Translations under genes and position numbers: made by a program
The notes under the pieces: generated by a model
Databases searched by the model: none
Seen by the model: the letters and a program-made list of their open reading frames with translations, nothing else
Told to the model about the DNA's origin: nothing
Origin: Okapia johnstoni
Taxonomy: Eukaryota > Chordata > Mammalia > Artiodactyla > Giraffidae
NCBI GenBank assembly: GCA_024291935.2
Contig: CM044310.1
Coordinates: 85,907,713-85,971,712 of the forward strand
Reading direction: 5' to 3'
DNA length: 64,000 nucleotides
In this document: in pieces, positions 1 through 9,320 of the stretch
Layout of the letters: each line of letters starts with the position of its first letter
How positions within the stretch are numbered: the stretch's first letter is position 1

Positions 1-1225
1 CTCTGGTCCTGCGAAGTTTGTGGAGCTATGATTCCAGGGCCCTGGCAGAAGCCCCTGGTGACTGGAACAGTCTGCTACCCAGGCAGGTGGCCTGCCTGGC
101 TCCCCACTCTGGACCTCCTGCTGGTAAGGATGTCATAGGCCCACACCGATCTGGGCATGGGAGGCGGGTCTCTTACTATCATGAATTCATTTCTTTCCTC
201 CTGGCCATTGAAATCCCATTAAAATAAAAAAGACCCCAACATAACGTTTAAATAGTAGTAAGTTTCTTCTAATCTCTCTGTATTTTTTTTTATCACCGTT
301 TAAAAGAGTTTTTTCAAATTACCCTTGGAAACTCCCACTATCTAATAATTATCAGAAAAAAACGGAGAGAGGAAAAGGAAAGGGGAGGGAGAAAAAAAAA
401 AGCCCACAAGAGGCAGGGAAGGTCTGCTTTGTCAGGGAGAAGGAAATAAAGAGAAATCAGCCCAGCTTCAAAGGGCGCATTTCCATAATTGCCCTGTAAC
501 TTTGGCAAAATAAATCTGAGCGGCTGAGAAGAGCACAGTCTCTCAGATGAGTGCACTCTAAAGGCCCCGAGGGCTGTGGGCCCACTTGTTAGCCGCCCAG
601 AGCAGTGAGAGAATGCAGGACAAAAGCCATGAAATCACAGCCTTCTCGTCCTAGATGGCCAGCCCCAGAGAAGGACCTTACCCGGCCTGCCTCCGTCAGG
701 CTCCCTGTCATGGGACACGCGCATGCGTGCGCGCACACACACATGAACTCCGGTTTAAATAAACAAGTAAATAAACAGATGTATTTATGTGCATGGAAGG
801 ACTGGCAACAGTTAAGAGGTGGCAATAATTAGGAGGAAGGAGTTAAGCTTTCAGCTGTGACCATACTCCTGTAACCTGCTCCCAATATAAATATCCAGGG
901 AAAAAGGCTCCAACTTTCCAGGCACGCATCCTCTTTAGGGTTGACTCTGTCCCTCTGGCCCAAGACGATGCCACCTCCAGTGTCTCCTCAGGCACCAGGC
1001 TTGAGCTGAAAATCTACTCTTTCTTTTTCCTAGGCTGGCATAGTTTGCTGTTTGCCTCCCTCACTCCTGCTTCCCCATTCCAGGGCTAAAAAGTTTTTTT
1101 TTTTAAACAACAAAAACGCCCCACTTAGCGCCCTGTGTTAATGTTTGCCTCTGCAAAGCTGTGGTTTCTGGGAGAAAATACCTTCCCTGATTGCCCCAGA
1201 CACCTCTCCCCTCTCTCAACTCGAT
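1..1225. other. Repeat-poor flank downstream of IRX3
   Basis: No exon or transposon recognised. 240-560 reads like a conserved non-coding block: A/T-rich, no transposon signature, with ATTATC and TAAT-type sites. A short alternating purine-pyrimidine stretch lies at about 716-744. Everything else is unremarkable unique sequence. Confidence 0.5.
240..560. promoter_or_regulatory. Candidate conserved non-coding element
   Basis: Repeat-free A/T-rich sequence with a TAATAATTATC cluster near 340-352, an AATAAATCTGAGCGG stretch and few CpG. Judged only on composition and absence of repeat signatures; conservation was not measured. Confidence 0.35.
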
Positions 1226-1426
1226 CTTTCTCGAGCTTGGCGCTGTTGACATTTGGGACTGGATACTTCTTCCTTGCAGGGAGCCCCACTTTGCCTTATA
1301 GGACCTTCCCTGGTTTCCATCCATGAGATGCTAGTAGCACCCCTACCCAGTCATGACGACTGAAAGTATCTCCAGACATTGCCATCTGTCCCGGAAGTGG
1401 GGGGATCACCTGGTTGACGACTGCTC
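1226..1426 (+). mobile_element. MER5A-like hAT-Charlie DNA transposon fossil
   Basis: Recognisable consensus phrases: GTTGACATTTGGGACTGGAT, GATGCTAGTAGCACCCC, TATCTCCAGACATTGCCA and a GGTTGACGACTGC end. Diverged, non-coding, non-autonomous. Confidence 0.85.
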
Positions 1427-2888
1427 TTAGGAGCTCTTCCGGGTCTCTTTGCCCTGAGTACTCATGCTTTCCAGCTTCAGGAAGAGAGGCCTTGTGGGGT
1501 TTTCCATCCAGACCATCAGGATGGCCTTGAGAGGGGCTGGAGCTTCTGTTCAAAGGGGAACAGCAGCAACATTAAAGCTAGGTTGGTGACACAAGAGATG
1601 GACATTTTTTGATGTGGTCAAGTAGGCTGGCTGGACCAGGTGACAATGACCAATTAGGATCCAGGGGAGGTTTCTAGAGAGGTTACGGGGCCTCTTCCTC
1701 CCTGTCATCGTCTGGGGAACCCACATTTCTTTCTTTTACACCTAATCCTAGCCAGTGTTGGATTTGTAAGAAATTCTGAAAAAATTCATCTAATCTGATC
1801 TCCTCCAAGTGGCAGTTGATGAAAGCCCGGGATCTTGAGAGTATGAAGCTTGCCCCCACTCCAGTTGCAAGTGCTTCTAACCACAGATGCAATTTTTACA
1901 CACCTGCAATGGCTCATTTTCATTTGATGGAGGTAGAAGGTACATACAACCAGAAACTACAGGATGCAGAGGACATTTCTAGAAGGATATAAATAATGAG
2001 GCCCAAAGTGAGTTCCTGACAGAAACTCCCAACGAACCAGTGAAGGCATCTGACATCCAGTTCCTTCCCAAGCATTCAGTCTGTCTCTCTAATCTTCCAG
2101 AACCGAGGCCTAAGACAGAGGACCCACTGGCCCTGTCCAGCCACCAGGTGCCCAGAGGACTGCCCAGGAGGTGTCCCTCCCTCTCCCCACTCCTCCTCTG
2201 GAGCATCCGTTCCTCTCCCGAAAGCCCCCTGGCCCTTCCATGCTGCCTTCTGACTGGAGACCCTGCTTCCTCCTTGCTGCATTCCACCCCAAAATAAATT
2301 CAATTGGAAACCATGAACCTGCTGGTTCCAGAGGTGGGCCATCGCTTAGGGAGATAATTTTATTCTCTGGCTCCCTGGCCCGGCGAAGCACCCCCCACCT
2401 CCAGCTGCAGGCAGATAATGAGAGAAGCCGTGACATCTACTCCTTCCTCTGACCTAATTGATTATCCCCACACACCTCCCAGTGCTTTGCATAACCAGCC
2501 CCGACAGCAGGAACTCCTTCCAGGCGGAGTGATTGACATATTTTATTTCTAATGGAAGCTTAATCAGGACCAAGGATGAGATTCCCAAATATTTTCTTCC
2601 TCTTTCTCATTCTCTGGCTTCCTGTTTTTCTCTTCCTCTCTTCCCTAGCTTCCTTTTTAAATCATAGGGCCAGATGATAAAGGACAGAGGCAGTTTCTAG
2701 AATCCCTGAATGGAGAGTGATGAGCCGGGGAACTCAGGGAGGAGGTCCTGAGAGGAGGCTGGGGAATCTGTTTCCTGGTGAAAGTGGTGCAGAGAAATGA
2801 CCACCTCTTTCCCCTATTAGCTGAAAAGCCTATGGGGTTCCTTTCTGTCTTGGTCACATTATCTTATTGGGGTCACCTTGGGACCATT
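1427..2888. other. Unique sequence, includes a candidate regulatory block
   Basis: No exon or clear transposon. The part from about 2280 to 2600 is rich in GATAA, TAAT and a TGATTGACAT site and is listed separately. Confidence 0.45.
2280..2600. promoter_or_regulatory. Candidate regulatory element 3' of IRX3
   Basis: Repeat-free block with GAGATAATTTTATT, CAGATAATGAG, CTAATTGATTATCC and TGATTGACAT (2530-2539), all plausible GATA, homeodomain and PBX/MEIS sites. It lies about 3 kb beyond the IRX3 3' end. Function is inferred. Confidence 0.4.
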
Positions 2889-3102
2889 GGGGCTTCCCTC
2901 ATGGCTCAGATGGTAAAGAATCTGCCCACAATGTGAGAGACCTGGGTTCAGTCTCTGGGTAGGGAGGATGCCCTGGAGGAGGAAATGGCAACCCACTCCA
3001 GTATTCTTGCCGGGAGAATCCCCTGGACAGAGGAGCCTTGTAGGTTACAGTCCATGGGGTTGCAAAGAGTCAGACACGACTCAACAACCAAACACTAACA
3101 CT
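2889..3102 (+). mobile_element. Bov-tA SINE
   Basis: tRNA-derived head (GGGGCTTCCCTCATGGCTC, B-box GGGTTCAGTC) joined to the BovA body (ACCCACTCCAGTATTCTTGC, CAAAGAGTCAGACACGAC). The only young SINE in the first 14 kb. Confidence 0.95.
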
Positions 3103-3603
3103 TAGGACCATTTGAAGCAGCCATGTGTTCTATGGGATAGGCAAGATACACACATACTGGGTCTCTCCCAGGAGTACCTCAACTCTCCTCTGATATCACA
3201 TATCCTGCCCTTTCAGTGGGGTGTGATTGGCCTCCTCCAAGGACCAATATCCCCAGAATAGGATGGGTTGACATGCTGACCAAACCGACAGGTGACCAGA
3301 CCCAACCTCTCCAAGCTGAGCCTCTCCTCTCCACGCCCATCTCCCTCTGAACAGATGGATGCATGGTTCAATCTCTTGCTGGATGGTCAGTATGGAAAGG
3401 CTGTCCACCCAACTTCTGCTCTCACTTGCTCTCCCTGCCGCACTCCTACCTGGAGAGTATCCTTTCTGCCTGAGTTCAGCTGGGTCCTCAGATGTCTGAC
3501 TTTTACGGCTGATGGGAGAAAGTGCGGCAGAATACTACCAGGAGTTTGAGGAGTGGGGTTTGAGATTCTGGAATATAAGGACAAGACTAGAGCAATTTAC
3601 TCC

Positions 3604-3740
3604 TCCTACCATGTGCCAGCACTGGACATGCTTTGTCTCTCATCCTCACTACCACCCTACCAGGTCACTATTCCCATTTTACAGGTGAAGAAATAGGGTG
3701 CAGAGAAGCTCCTTGTCTGCCCAGAGTTTCCCAGGATGCA
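3604..3740 (+). mobile_element. MIR SINE fragment
   Basis: MIR core-like phrases CATGTGCCAGCACTGGACA and CCCATTTTACAGGTGAAGAA in the correct order. Confidence 0.75.
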
Positions 3741-5354
3741 GAGAGGGGGAACTCTGGTCTGTGCTCCATGAAGCCTGTGAGTTACTAGCTGAGAGGCTAT
3801 CAGGCTTGTCCATGTGAAGACACTCATGTTAACCAGAGGCCTCTGCCCTGGTATGGAGCCCTGGCCTCCGAGGTTCAAGGCACAGGCAGCTGGAACTGGA
3901 CTCCACGTCCAGAGGCAGTATGTCCAGGGCCAGGGATGAACCACAGCCTATGCCTGCCACCTGGGAAGGAGCCTAAAGGCTCTCTTCTGGGTTAGGGGCT
4001 GGGGGAACAAGTCCCATCGTTGCAACGTCTTTGCTGAGTATATGCTTCTGTCTCAACCGCCCACAGTGGGCCCCAAAGGCCCAAGACCGACCCTCCTTCC
4101 TGCCTGCTCTCCCAGTCTCCAGGCAGGTGAGCTGGGGCGCAGAACTGGCAGCTGTGCCCCTCTGGGTGGGTCCTTGCCGGACTCCCTCCACTTCCACCGG
4201 ATCTCTAAGATGTACAATGTGACTTCGAGTGTGCAGGCTCCCCCCCTAAACTTCCCGGGGACCCGCGAGATTGTCACATGCCCCACTGTGCGGGGGCAAA
4301 CACTGGGTGTCTGGCCGCTCTATATATTTACCAACTCCACGTGGGAAAGGAGATGCAAAAAGGATACTCCCACTTTGTATCCCAAGGCGCCACTCTTCCA
4401 GCATCTCTACAACTTAAGTCAAAGTTGGGCATGGCTGGCTGACTTCAAGGGAGAAAAGAAGGCGAGGAAGGGACGAGACGCGCAGCCTGGCTGGAGAGGC
4501 CGCCGAGGCAAGCGCCGAGCTGCCCTTTTGTCCTGTAGAGGGAGCTCCAGCCCCAAATTTCCCGGCTTCCTCCCCCGGCCCGCCCACCCGTCGGGCCTGG
4601 AGCCGGACTCCGGGTTGGACCCTTGCATCCGCCGGAACCGCAGCTCCCCTGCCTTCCCCACGCAGGGACCTCAGAAAGCTGCCCTTCCAGGGCACTTGGG
4701 GAAAACCCACTGGGGTGCCAAGACGCACAGATGCCGCGCGGAATCGACCCCTCAACTCATAATGCGGGCTGGGCAGTGTCAACAAAGGGAAAGGATGTGC
4801 ACCCCTGGATTTCCCGCTCCTCCATACACCCCCACTCACTGCCACCCCACATTCATATATCTATAAGGAGGCGTCTGGGGGTCCGTGTGGTTGGAAGGGG
4901 GTCTGAAAACGGAGCTTGCACAGTCCCTTATACAAGACTGAGAAAGCCTCAGTTGTGTCTATGGAAGGAGGGGGGGCAGGCTTCCAGGTCCTTCTTGTGT
5001 CTTTCTGCTGTGTCATCAGACAAGGCACCAAGGCCCCGCGGTTGCTTCAGTGGAACTGGGAGCTGGGCCCAGTTTCCCGGCTCCTCGAGGGGAATTTTGC
5101 CCCGTTTCCCACCTGTCTCCTCTGCCCTTTCTCTCGAGCGCCCGGGGTATTTCTCCAACCGCCTCTTCTCCAGCGGCGCCCCCAGCCCGGCCGCTTCGGC
5201 CTCTCTCCTCCGCTTCTGCGGTCCCTGACTCGCCTCGCCTTCTTTTCTGCTGATTCCGGCGACTCTTCAAACATGGGCGTGGGGTGGAGGGCAAAACAAA
5301 AAACAAAACAAAAAAAAGCACCACGCAGACCCCTCTCGGGGCAGACAGGCGGTT
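3741..5354. other. Unique GC-rich sequence downstream of IRX3
   Basis: No gene recognised. A long open frame on the plus strand (4042-4866) has no known domain and looks like a by-product of GC richness. GC and CpG rise from about 4450 to 5260. Confidence 0.5.
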
Positions 5355-5725
5355 TATAGTCAAAGTGGCAACAGCTCATTTATTTAGCCAAAAATAGATA
5401 CTTTCTTGTACAATTTGGTTCACACATATGTACATTTTTCTGTATATACAAAAAAAAAAAAAGTCAGACGCACTTATTCTCACTGAAACTCCACCCCTCA
5501 AAACCAACCGAACAAACAAACCTCACAAACTCAGCTAATGTGGGGGAACAGAAGCCACTGGGGGTAGGACTGAGGGGGGGATTTGTTTTATTCCTTTTTT
5601 TCCCTTTAGTTTTCTTTTTAGATATTCATACACCGACATGCTTACAAGTCATAACTATACAGAGCGATTTTTTTTTTTTTTTTACAATTATTACAACGAT
5701 TTAAAAATTTCTTTTAAAAAAAGAA
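5355..5725 (-). other. IRX3: IRX3 3' untranslated region and poly(A) signal
   Basis: A/U-rich sequence follows the stop codon. On the minus strand an AATAAA signal sits at 5384-5379; cleavage 15-25 nt beyond it would put the mRNA end near 5355-5365. A second AATAAA lies at 5592-5587 and could give a shorter 3' end. A plus-strand run of 18 T (about 5667-5684) becomes an A run in the transcript just after the stop and could cause internal oligo-dT priming. The exact end is inferred. Confidence 0.7.
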
Positions 5726-5780
5726 CTAGGATGAGGAAAGAGCCGATAAGACCAGAGCGGCATCCAGGTGGTTCTGGGGC
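5726..5780 (-). CDS. IRX3: IRX3 coding exon 4 and stop
   Basis: The acceptor TCTCTTGCAG ends at 5781. The exon encodes (R)[17 protein letters not shown] and the stop codon TAG at 5728-5726, the family C-terminus. Frame agrees with exon 3 without any further shift. Confidence 0.94.
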
Positions 5781-8007
5781 CTGCAAGAGAGAGGCGATGG
5801 CAGTAAAGAAAGAGATTTAGGGGGACCGACGCACCCTAGGACTGGGAGACCCATCCCAGGGTGGAGGCCGGGGGGCAAGGAGGCAGGCAGATTTCACTGT
5901 GAAATGAGGTCCAGCTGTGGATGCTGGTCTTCCAGTTTAACTATAAGATTGGGCGGGAGGCGTCAGGACCTGAGGTCTGGGGCTGGCAGGAGGTGGGCTT
6001 CACCGGAGCCCCGGTGTCTGGACTGGGACTGTCGGAGAGTCATCTCAGAGCCCTCGGGGACGACGGAGGAGTGTGTTTCGTCCCCTTGTAAAAGCGCTTC
6101 CTAGCTGCGTTCCCCCGGGGTGGGGTGGGGTGGGGGGAGCTGAAACCTAGTTTCCTCCGCATTCCTTCCTTCCCCGGCCTGCCAGTCCCAACACCCCAGC
6201 CCCAGTTCGGGGTCTCTTACCGCCTAGGCACCGGCTGGAAAGCTGTCTTGAGTAACTTTTTCTCCACTTCCAAGGCACTACAGCGATCTACGGGAAGCGG
6301 GGAGAAAAAGGAGGGCCTTTAGAGCGCTCCGCGTCCCGGGCCGCGGGAGGCGGGCGCGGAGTGGTAAGCGCCCTGCGCCCGCGAGGGACCTGCCCGGACG
6401 CGACCCCTGACTCACTCACCCCCTCCCTCCGAATCCTGCGCGCCGCAGTCACCTGTTCCGCCCTCGGGCTCCGCCGGCCGAGCGTAGGCAGCGGCGGCGG
6501 CCGGGTGGCCCGCGGCTCCGGGAAGTCCCAGCAGGTGTGGAGGGCCCGAGCCCAGCAGGGAGAGCGGGTGCGGACGTGGGCCAGGCGGCGGGCCTGGGAA
6601 CGGCCGGTTGGTCCAAGCGGGGAACTTGCCCAGCGGCGCGAGACGAGACGAGTCTGTGAGCCGCGGCGGCGGCGGCCGGAGAGAGCTGCAGGGCGGAGGG
6701 CGCGACCGCTGCCCCGGGGGGAGAACCCCCCGCGCCCTGAGGCGAGCGGCGCGGGTTGTCCGGGCTTGTGGCCGTCTCGGCCAGGGACCAGATCTTGGGT
6801 TTCTGCAGGGCCGAGGCGGGCGCCGGTGCAGGAACGCAGGGATCCAGGCCCGCTGGGGGCGAGGGCGGAGATGGCGGAGCCGTGGCCACGGGCGGTGGCA
6901 CTGGGGCCAGGCTCAGGACGGGCAGCGGACGCTCCTCCAAGCCCTCGGAGCTGTCGTCCGAGTCGCTATTCTTGGAGTCTGAGATGGGTTCCAGGCCGAG
7001 GTCGCCGTCCCTGTGCGACGCCCCTGTCAGGGCCAGCTCGGGCCCCGCGGCCGCGCCGTCTAAGTTCTCCAAATCGATCTCCTCGTCCTCATCGTCGTCC
7101 GCCAGGCCCTCGCCCCCAGTGTCCTCCTCCTCCCCCCCGAGCTCCTCCTCCTCCAGCTCCAGTTCGCGTTTGCCTTCTTCTTCATCCTCCTCCTCGTCTT
7201 CCTCCTCGCGCTCGCTCCCATAAGCGTTGCCCTCCTCGTCGGTGCGGCTGCGGGGCGCCCAGGTCATCTTGTTCTCCTTCTTGAGGCGCCGGCGCGCGTT
7301 GGCGAACCAGGTGGACACCTGGGTGAGGGTCATCTTGGTGATGATGGCCAGCATGATCTTCTCGCCCTTGGTGGGGTAGGGGTTCTTGCGGTGCTCGTTG
7401 AGCCAGGCCTTGAGCGTGCTAGTGCTCTCTCGGGTGGCGTTCTTGGGACGGGATGGGTCCCCGAACTGGTACTGGCCATATGGGTAGAAGGCGGGGTGCG
7501 GGTGCGGAAACGCGGTGGCCGCGGCCGTATGCTGCACCCCAGGGCTGTCCTTCAGCTCATACTGCGTGCCCTGTACGCACATGGAGAAGGAAGGGACACG
7601 CGCGGAGGGAGCGTGGATGAGCCCCGGCCGTCGTCGCCTCCACCCTCCCGGCCCAGGCCACGCCAGTCTACTCTCAGCGCGCACACCTCGTCCGGCGCCC
7701 CAGCTCTAACCTCCCTTCCGCGGCTCCCAGGGCACTTACCAGCTGAGGGAAGATGGGCAGCTCGGCGGCGTAGGGCAGGAAGGCGCCGTAGCCTTGGGCG
7801 GCTGCGGCTGCGGCTGCCGCCGCGGCGTAGGGCGCCCCGTACACGGACGAGAGCACGTTGGACAGGGACCCCGAGGCAGCCAGCTCCGAGGCGCCGGCTC
7901 CCGGGCCGCCCCCGGGCCCCAGCGTTGCCACCGCCAGCGGCGGCCCCCGGGCGCTCGGGTGGGTAGAGCGGGCGGATGTACTGGTATCCGAGCTGGGGGA
8001 AGGACAT
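5726..8007 (-). CDS. IRX3: IRX3, Iroquois homeobox transcription factor, four coding exons
   Basis: Nuclear DNA-binding protein of the TALE homeodomain class; in vertebrates IRX3 acts mainly as a repressor in neural tube, heart conduction, limb and hypothalamic/adipose programmes. Coding exons are 8007-7740, 7570-6453, 6287-6221 and 5780-5726, joined by GT-AG introns of 169, 165 and 440 bp. Seen in order: N-terminus [20 protein letters not shown]; an alanine run and AELPIFPQL at the end of exon 1; homeodomain at about residues 130-191 with the TALE loop residues NPYPTKGEK and recognition helix WFANARRR; a long Glu/Asp-rich stretch at about 201-262; the Iro box [10 protein letters not shown] at about 345-354; C-terminus LVLSALSSS and stop at 5726-5728. 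The start at 8007 gives the family N-terminus. Spliced coding length is 1508 nt, 2 nt over a 501-residue protein plus stop. The frame slips once in exon 1 and once in exon 2, each a net +1. Identification is firm; whether the breaks are real is open. Confidence 0.96.
5781..6220 (-). other. IRX3: IRX3 intron 3
   Basis: A 440-bp intron with donor GTAAGAG and acceptor TCTCTTGCAG. It carries a strong G-quadruplex motif on the plus strand at 6117-6137. Confidence 0.9.
6117..6137 (+). other. G-quadruplex motif in IRX3 intron 3
   Basis: Four G runs (G4, G4, G4, G6) separated by single T residues on the plus strand, which is the template strand for IRX3. One-base loops make this a textbook stable quadruplex. 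Confidence 0.85.
6221..6287 (-). CDS. IRX3: IRX3 coding exon 3
   Basis: A 67-nt exon with acceptor CCCGTAG before 6287 and donor GTAAGAG from 6220. With the G carried over from exon 2 it encodes [18 protein letters not shown] then PVPR, the conserved IRX3 C-terminal segment. The last two bases (CG) complete an Arg codon with the first base of exon 4. Confidence 0.94.
6288..6452 (-). other. IRX3: IRX3 intron 2
   Basis: A 165-bp, very GC-rich intron with donor GTGACT (weaker than the other two) and acceptor CCCGTAG. It interrupts an Asp codon after its first base. Confidence 0.88.
6453..7570 (-). CDS. IRX3: IRX3 coding exon 2 (homeodomain, acidic region, Iro box; frame break near 3' end)
   Basis: The acceptor GTACAG ends at 7571 and the exon opens [14 protein letters not shown]. 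The homeobox is at about 7265-7450. GAG/GAC-rich coding for the acidic stretch spans about 7060-7240. The Iro box codons surround the Trp codon at 6790-6788. The frame holds to HRLVS (Ser codon 6646-6644) and then slips by net +1 at the repeat 6640-6649. In the shifted frame [15 protein letters not shown] and the rest of the family C-terminal domain continue cleanly to EPEGGT. The exon ends at 6453 with donor GTGACT. Confidence 0.94.
7571..7739 (-). other. IRX3: IRX3 intron 1
   Basis: A 169-bp intron with donor GTAAGT at 7739-7734 and acceptor AG at 7572-7571, phase 0. No repeat inside. Confidence 0.9.
7740..8007 (-). CDS. IRX3: IRX3 coding exon 1 (frame break inside)
   Basis: The ATG at 8007-8005 starts [13 protein letters not shown]. 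The exon ends after the codon for the Leu of IFPQL at 7740, followed by donor GTAAGT (7739-7734). The first frame reads correctly to about Gly-Gly-Asn-Ala-Gly, then turns into unrelated residues. The expected text ([19 protein letters not shown], then the alanine run) resumes one base later. The slip falls in the Gly/Pro-rich stretch around 7909-7925; removing one base of the C5 run at 7909-7913 (plus strand) would put the two halves in frame. Confidence 0.93.
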
Positions 8008-8900
8008 GGTGGCCCGCGGGGCACGGACGGAGAGGGGGCCCGGCCACCCGGGGCCGCCCAGCTCAGCGCCGCCCGCGGGCTCCGGGGCGCATCGGGGGCT
8101 GGGCCCGGCTGCGGCCGCGCTGCCTTCCGCGCTGCGCTGCGCTCCGCGTTCGCCTATTGATCTGCTCCGCGGCGGCGGCGGCGGCGGCGGCGAGGAGCCA
8201 GGTCAGGTCCGAACAGATTGGCGGAGATTCCCGGGGCTCCGGAATCTGATTGACATTTCTACGGGCCCGCAAGCCCCTCCTCTCTGCGCCGCGCTCCCTC
8301 CTCTCGGCCGCCGGAGCTGCCTCTGCCCGCGCCTGGCTCCTCGCTGCCCTCCTCTCCTCGAGTAGTGTCGCGCCTCGCTTCCTTCGCCCTCCTCTAGTTT
8401 TCACTCCCCCTCCTCGCCCTTCCTCTCTCCTCCCCTTTCTGCGCTCCTCTTCCCCCCAGGATCGCTTCCGCTCCTTCGGGCTCTTTCACGCTCCTGGACT
8501 ACGGAACTCGTCTTTCTCGTCTTTCCCTTTCTCACTGTTCCTTTCTCTCCCCTTTCTGTTCCCGTCACTCTTTCTTTTTAAAATCTATTTTCTCTGTACA
8601 CACACCACACTCCCCACACTCACATCCCCCGGCCTCTGAGCTCTCGGCTAAGGCGGCCTAAACTTGTGGACACTTGGGGTGCCGTGCGCGGGGGGTGGGG
8701 GGGGAGGGGGTGTGTGTGTCCATATCTGTATCGGTGTATCCGTCCCCGCCCTCACCCCCTCCCTCGCCCTTCCCCAAATCTCGGGTCTGACGTCGCGCCC
8801 TCTTATTCGACTTTTCCTCGCGTCTCCTTCTCGAGTCGCCAATCGCCTGGGCGCCCTGCAGGCGAAGCCGCCCACCCCGCAGAGAAGGCGCGCGGGGCGG
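8008..8900 (-). promoter_or_regulatory. IRX3: IRX3 5' UTR and proximal promoter
   Basis: Upstream of the ATG, read on the minus strand. It holds a (CGG/CCG) run at 8170-8192, an inverted CCAAT box (plus-strand ATTGG at 8217-8221), a PBX/MEIS-like TGATTGACAT at 8247-8256, a long plus-strand pyrimidine tract (about 8270-8570) and a CCAAT at 8839-8843. I saw no convincing TATA box at a clear distance, consistent with a CpG-island promoter. The transcription start cannot be placed from sequence. Confidence 0.6.
8170..8192. repeat. (CGG)7 trinucleotide repeat in the IRX3 5' region
   Basis: Seven CGG units plus CG on the plus strand, read as CCG/GCC on the IRX3 sense strand about 165-185 bp upstream of the ATG. 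Confidence 0.9.
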
Positions 8901-9320
8901 GGTGGGGGCGGGAGCCCGGGCGCAGCGAGTCCCTTCCCGCCCCCTCTGGCCCGCGGCGGAAGGGGGCGCGGGAGGCGCGGGGACCGGGGTTAGCACCGGG
9001 TCAGCTCACCCCTCTCGCTTCCCGCCTCTCGGTACCTCTCCCCCTGCCCCAGCGCGTGGGATCTGGGTCGGGACCAGACAGACCCTGGTCCGGGGCAGGC
9101 GTTGGGACTTTACTCTGCCCCGGCCCGCTTTCCAGCTCGCACCTCTAGACTCGCGGCCACTCTCAGCGGCTTAGGGAGGGAGTGGAAGAGGCGTGAGGGA
9201 AGTGGGGGCGTGTGCTCTAAGGGAGTCTTCCAGGACCATCTCACTGCCCGGGCGGGGCGGGGAAGCGAGGTAGCCCCCTTCCCAGAGGACCAAATCCTGC
9301 AATTAACCACGTTCACGCCG

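Larger units (their letters stand above)
6300..9320. promoter_or_regulatory. IRX3: CpG island over the IRX3 5' half and promoter
   Basis: This stretch is very GC- and CpG-rich by eye, covering exons 1-2 and more than 1 kb upstream of the start codon, and grading into ordinary sequence near 9300. Such islands are typical of developmental transcription-factor promoters. Boundaries are by eye; no CpG ratio was calculated. Confidence 0.8.

Noticed and set aside
4042..4866. Plus-strand open frame of 274 codons downstream of IRX3
   Set aside because: No recognisable domain, signal peptide or splice structure; stop codons are rare in GC-rich DNA. Transcript data would be needed to revive it.
6361..7284. 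Long plus-strand open frame (307 codons) opposite IRX3 exon 2
   Set aside because: Arg/Pro-rich antisense shadow of a GC-rich exon; IRX3 on the minus strand explains the sequence with domains and splice sites.
7571..7684. Extension of the exon 2 open frame into intron 1
   Set aside because: The frame stays open by chance; donor GTAAGT at 7739-7734 and acceptor at 7571 give the exact family sequence [13 protein letters not shown] in phase 0.
8008..9148. Divergent lncRNA or upstream gene from the IRX3 CpG island
   Set aside because: CpG-island promoters often fire both ways, but no exon, splice pair or poly(A) signal could be assembled on the plus strand from sequence alone.
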